A stretch of 64,000 bases of DNA from Lucifuga dentata (taxonomy: Eukaryota; Chordata; Actinopteri; Ophidiiformes; Bythitidae): assembly GCA_014773175.1 (NCBI GenBank), contig VXCM01000068.1, positions 1 to 64,000 on the forward strand, given 5' to 3'. Positions 59,581-64,000 of the stretch are shown one piece after another. A program made the translations under genes and the position numbers. The notes beneath the pieces are model-generated. The model was not told where the DNA came from and made no database searches. It saw nothing but the letters and a program-made list of their open reading frames with translations. Within the stretch, counting starts at the first letter, position 1, and each line of letters opens with the position of its first letter.

Positions 59581-60347
59581 ATGTGTGCATTACTGTGATA
59601 TGAGATGTCTTAATAGAACATAAATACTGTAAACTGTTTCATGGAGGCATGCAATCAGTCAGGGAGTGACAGGCCTCACTGCAAAGAATTACTGCGTTTT
59701 TGCATTTGCTTTTCCTTAGCAGCCTTTACAACGACCCAAAGACATCTTCAATCTCATATTTAGTGAAACTGATATGACTGTGGGCAGACTATCACAATTC
59801 CCACAAGGAAAATTAAAGAATTCCAGCATCCAGAAACATCTTTGTGGAAACCCGATTGTAGTAATTGCCATTTCAATCTTTCAGGCAGCCCAGGGATTTT
59901 CAAGCAGTCCCAAAAAACATCTTTTACAATTTCCTATGTTCTCCTGAGGGAATGTAGAAAGGCTTTGCCAGCTGGCTGGTAATCTGAAGGTCTAATTTTT
60001 ATTTTAGTTCATCTTGGGTGGACAATCAGGAATCATGACAGTATTTCAGATGAGCCTCCATCACACACCTGGGTGTCAGCCAAGCTCCGAATGGAACATT
60101 GTGTTTCCTCCGTACCTCGTGCTCTACAGCCTCTGTCCTTCTCCCCAACCTGCCCTCCCATCTTTGCTCCCGCGAACAAAGCAGGTGATGCTAATGTTGG
60201 TGCTGAGCTGTTGACAGGGACAACAGGGGTACAACCTGTCCCCATGCATCCCTGATGAGCCAGCTGATGAATGGCACATCACCCCTCACGCTCCTACGGT
60301 GGCATTGTCTGGGTAAAGAAAACAGGAGCACAGGCAGATAGGAAGCA

Positions 60348-60377
60348 TTTGTGCAGGCCTCCTTAGGCCTGCACAAA
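60348..60377. repeat. Perfect hairpin, 13-bp stem
   Basis: TTTGTGCAGGCCT and its inverted copy flank the loop CCTT. A partial third copy, GGCAGGCCTCCTA, follows at about 60380. Confidence 0.85.
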
Positions 60378-61660
60378 TGGGCAGGCCTCCTATGCCCCCT
60401 TTCCTCATTTTCTGGTAGTCTGTGGAGACTCCAGGGTCTTATTTTGACAGTCAGTCACCTTCCTCTGTCCTTATAAGAGTTTCATTTTATGGAAGAGAAT
60501 CAAGTCTGAGATGTCAGAGGAGCTTGTTGGTTTGTGGTGATATTTGTTGGGCTTGTAGGGCCCAAGGTGAAACCATGGGACTCTGACACACACCCTGTCT
60601 GCCAGGGAAGCACTTGGCTCTTACAGCAGAAAGATGCAACCATGTGTGTTTCCATGAGGCAAAGTCCTAAATCCCCGTTAATCATGGATTGGCTAATCTA
60701 ATCAGCAAAGGCCACTCTGTGTGGAATCAGAAATACATCCTCCCTAACCCAACCCAGTCATTGCACACTGTAGACTCCTGCCAGGGTCTTGAGTGTGTCG
60801 GCATTAATTGTTTGTGAGGTTTGCTGACCATAAAAGGCTAAAAATACATTTTAATGCCTGGGTTTGTTTCCTGTAAAGCCTTCCAGTCTTTTAATTTGTG
60901 TTCATTCCTCTTGCCTTCCTCATCACTGTGGACCATTTATGTCACTTTATGTGTGTTTGCGTTTTGCTGTCTCCCCTCCCTCCTTGCAGCACTCTCAGCG
61001 ATCAAGTAAAATGAAAGCGACAGCGCTGCTTCTTGTCACTTTACCCACCGTCCTCCTTCTTTTCCATCAACTGCTGATACCTGATTTCTCTGCATCTAAA
61101 AATAGACTTCTTCAGACCCTTCAACTCCCCTCACTGCCCCCTCACCTCTTTCCCCTTTTTTCCTCCGTGAGTACAGGCTTTTATTGGGAAGTCTCACCAT
61201 TATGCCCATTCATAGCAAAAGGCTTATACGTCCCTGAAAAAGCCCCAAATCTCTAGTCAGTTTGTGAGACAGACATCAACTTCCTCTATGGCATAAGAGT
61301 GACAGAATCTGAATTTGTTTCATAAGAAAATCCCAAGGTGAAAAAAACCTGGTTTCCACAGTGCAGAAAACCTGAACACATCACCCATAGAAATTTTAGC
61401 CAAAGTCATGAGACCAGGGATCTTTGAAAATGACCTTTTATGGTCATTATGAGAGATGACTTCTGTCTTTGTCTCTGGCTAGAAGATTTTTACGGAGGTT
61501 ATTTGTGCACAAGACGGTTTGAGGTATTTCACTAAAGGGCAGCAGACGGCTTCAGCTTTTCTTGAGCAGCTCTTGTTTCATCGATCATTAACATGTACTC
61601 TAAATGAACACAGGCCCACTGAGTAAACCGATGACTCACTGATTCCAACTTCTTATAATT

Positions 61661-61695
61661 AGAAACAAAAGATTGACATTAAATCTTTTGTTTCT
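61661..61695. repeat. Perfect hairpin, 14-bp stem
   Basis: AGAAACAAAAGATT and its inverted copy flank the 7-nt loop GACATTA. Confidence 0.85.
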
Positions 61696-64000
61696 ATTAA
61701 AGTGATGGCTGAGTCAGGCAGAGATTGCATAGTTAGTTTAGTCCTTCCTCAAAACTTAAATCCCTCGGGATGAAGGGCAGAAGCAATTATAAATGAAGAA
61801 TAAAAATTAATACCTTGTCTTTCTACTAAAAACACAGATGGAATACTTCATCTTAAAGCTTAAATCTTCCTCTCTTTCCTTCCTCCTTTTCTTAAATATA
61901 TTTTTAGATAAATTTTTTGTTACCCTCCAGGTGATGTAGCCATGACCTGCTAGTCTTGGCAGTATGTTGATGTTAATATGTTAGCAGGAAGAAGAGAACT
62001 CCTTTGACACCAGCACACAATCTTTGTGAAAATGACCCAGCAGAAGTTCAGTTTGTGCCTGATCTAACGTGTGTCATTGCCAGCATGTGTGTTTTCCCCT
62101 TAGTTGTAGTGTGATCTTCATGTATAGAAAAGTGTGACCTTCATGTATAAATGTGTGTATGGATGGTATTTTGAAAACAGAATGAGCGCTGCAGGCACTT
62201 TTGGCCAGAATGCAGAAGTCAGAGCAGAGTGGATCTGATCGGGAGAATGATAAGTGAAAGGGGAGAAAGAACCATCAGCCCGGCAGTGTCTGTTCTCTAC
62301 TTTCCTCATCACTCTGACTTCATCTTGGCAACCAATAAGGAAAGGGCCTTCTGTCTCCATGGTAACCTTGTGTTCAAGCAGTGATGGAGAGGATGAAAGG
62401 GCAGGAAAGGGAATACATTTTTGCCCTTAGGCAAAACATTATTTTGTGTAGTGTAACCCATTTTTATTTCTCATCTTCTGCATTGTTGTTCAGAAACGCC
62501 ATGCCATTTACCAATTACAGTACTAATGAGCCTGTATTTGAATATGGGAGCCTACAAATATTCAGTGGACAAGGCAAAACTTTCTTTTCTTTTCTTTTGT
62601 AGATTTTATATGCATTAAAATGTCCAGTGAACAACAAAAATACCTCTGATTTATTGCAATGTTCTTAAATGACACATGCTTTAAACAAGAGATCTTTGAC
62701 AGCTCTGAGGCTGGAAAGTTTTCAATAATTTGCATCTTAGTAAAATAGCAATTCAGCGTGAACTTCAAAATGTTGAATTTGACTGAGTTTTTGTATTGGT
62801 GGAAACTGGCGATGATCTTTTTTATGCCTGTCAACATTCAAAATTGATCCAAGTACTTAGATCCCCGATGTCAGAAAATTATCATGACAGTCGCATGGAT
62901 TACCTCAATACTTAATTTTAGTCTGAGACTTGTCCCACCAGTACAGACCTTGTTGAGGTATTGCAAATTATCTGATTCTGTCTGTCAAAAAATACAGCTT
63001 AAATGCATATGACTGATAGTGTACGTGGCCTCAGTATCACCGAGACAGTGTTTACTCTACAAAACTGCAATAACAAGTTTCTGTGAGTTGTTATTCCTCT
63101 GAGCCTTTGTGCGAAAGCTTTTTGGACTGTCAGTGGTAAGTAAGCACTTTGTACTTCAGTTTAACAAGAAGGCCTTGGCTTCAAACAGGATCTCGGTTCT
63201 GCCAAACTCTCACAGAGTGGCTGATGGTGATGTTTGAGAAACAGTGAAAATCTCCAGAAGGATCTGCGGCTCTGGCGTATGTGAGCTGCAGGAAGTAGCT
63301 AAGGTGATGGACAAAAGGGTAGGGTAGCAGCGTTTTCTTTTTCTGTATCTGCCTGAGTTACGTAAGACTGCTCCCTGCACAGTTGATTTAGACTGACTGA
63401 ACACAATGAAGAGAGGACAGTGAGGGGAGATCCTCATTTAACCTTGGCACTTAACTGATTAATCCAAGTGTAATTTGCATATAAGGTCATCCAATTTTGG
63501 ATTTTAGGAAAATGTTGAATGATGTTGAATGATTAGAGAGAGTGAGAGTTGTTATGTAGAAGGTTCATTTTGGAAGATGGTGGGCTGATAAGCATCACTG
63601 AGCCATAAGAAGAAAATGGCTCCCTTTATTAAAGCATCTTAAAGTTCTCAGCAGTAACTGAGCGCCAAGTTTATGTATCAAAAATTAAATTATACATAAG
63701 TACGGTTTGTTTAATTTCACCCTTTAGCTATTACACTTATTCAGATATTCAGATGTAGCCACATTTACTGTCTGCCTTGGAATGAGTTGTTTGCCTTGAG
63801 GTTTTGCAGAGCTATTTTTAGAAAATACAGCAACCAGCAATATTTGTGGTTGACTGAAAATGAAAAAGTACAACAAAATCATTTAGTGCTTTTAAAGAAT
63901 TAGAAATTTTAAAATGCAATAAAATATAGGATGAGGCCAGCAGCTATATTTTATGGTGTGACCTTCTTTTGTGATCATAAATTGTTCTGTGTGACATTTT

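Larger units (their letters stand above)
51969..64000. other. Long non-coding right flank, probably a first intron
   Basis: Twelve kilobases without an exon I can recognise. Mobile elements are MITE copies F and G and the Tc1-like remnant. Simple repeats are the CA array at 54078 and a poly-T run with an N at 54444. The open frames here (for example 60864-61256 and 59192-59590) have no protein-like features I can defend. Confidence 0.45.

Noticed and set aside
59192..59590. 132-aa minus-strand ORF
   Set aside because: Its 5' part is the translated dispersed repeat at 59515-59580 and the rest resembles no protein I know.
60864..61256. 130-aa plus-strand ORF; an internal ATG starts MKATALLLVTLPTVLLLFHQ, signal-peptide-like
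   Set aside because: Low-complexity Pro/Leu/Ser from C/T-rich DNA. No second exon, conserved motif or codon bias; a hydrophobic start arises easily from pyrimidine-rich sequence.

Overview
The window is vertebrate, almost certainly teleost fish, nuclear DNA. Genes are split into many short exons with GT-AG introns. It is rich in CA/GT, CT and TA microsatellites and carries typical fish transposon debris (hAT, Tc1, fold-back elements, LINE tails). Five protein-coding genes were rebuilt by joining exons in phase. From left to right they are hip1r (+), rilpl1 (+), rilpl2 (+), kmt5a (-) and mtrfr (-). Their mammalian counterparts are known from one neighbourhood, human 12q24.31, so this is conserved synteny. 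A CpG-rich stretch at about 51.3-52.0 kb ends in a good splice donor. It probably starts a sixth gene whose coding exons lie beyond the window.

Layout: 1-3.6 kb is upstream DNA with LINE tails and a CTCF-like motif. 3.76-28.3 kb holds hip1r (32 coding exons, 1068 aa, first intron 9.7 kb), with a 3' UTR to about 29.95 kb. 30.4-31.2 kb is a fold-back transposon. 32.2-37.1 kb is rilpl1, with two competing last exons. 39.6-41.4 kb is rilpl2. 42.8-46.5 kb is kmt5a, convergent with rilpl2. 48.1-49.2 kb is mtrfr. 52-64 kb shows no coding exon and holds MITE copies and a decayed Tc1-like element.

Functions: hip1r links clathrin and phosphoinositide membranes to actin. rilpl1 and rilpl2 are Rab-effector coiled-coil proteins of lysosomes and cilia. 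kmt5a is the histone H4K20 mono-methyltransferase. mtrfr is a mitochondrial ribosome-rescue factor. They are neighbours by ancestry and do not form one pathway, although hip1r and the rilp pair all act in membrane traffic.

I see no wholly new system. The most interesting points are: two alternative hydrophobic C-terminal exons in rilpl1; a phase-compatible alternative first exon in hip1r; a palindromic TTAA-flanked MITE family with at least six copies, one holding a nested hAT element; a set of perfect short hairpins that look like template-switch mutations; and five single-N junctions each flanked by exact 61-67 bp duplications, which are probably assembly-join artefacts.
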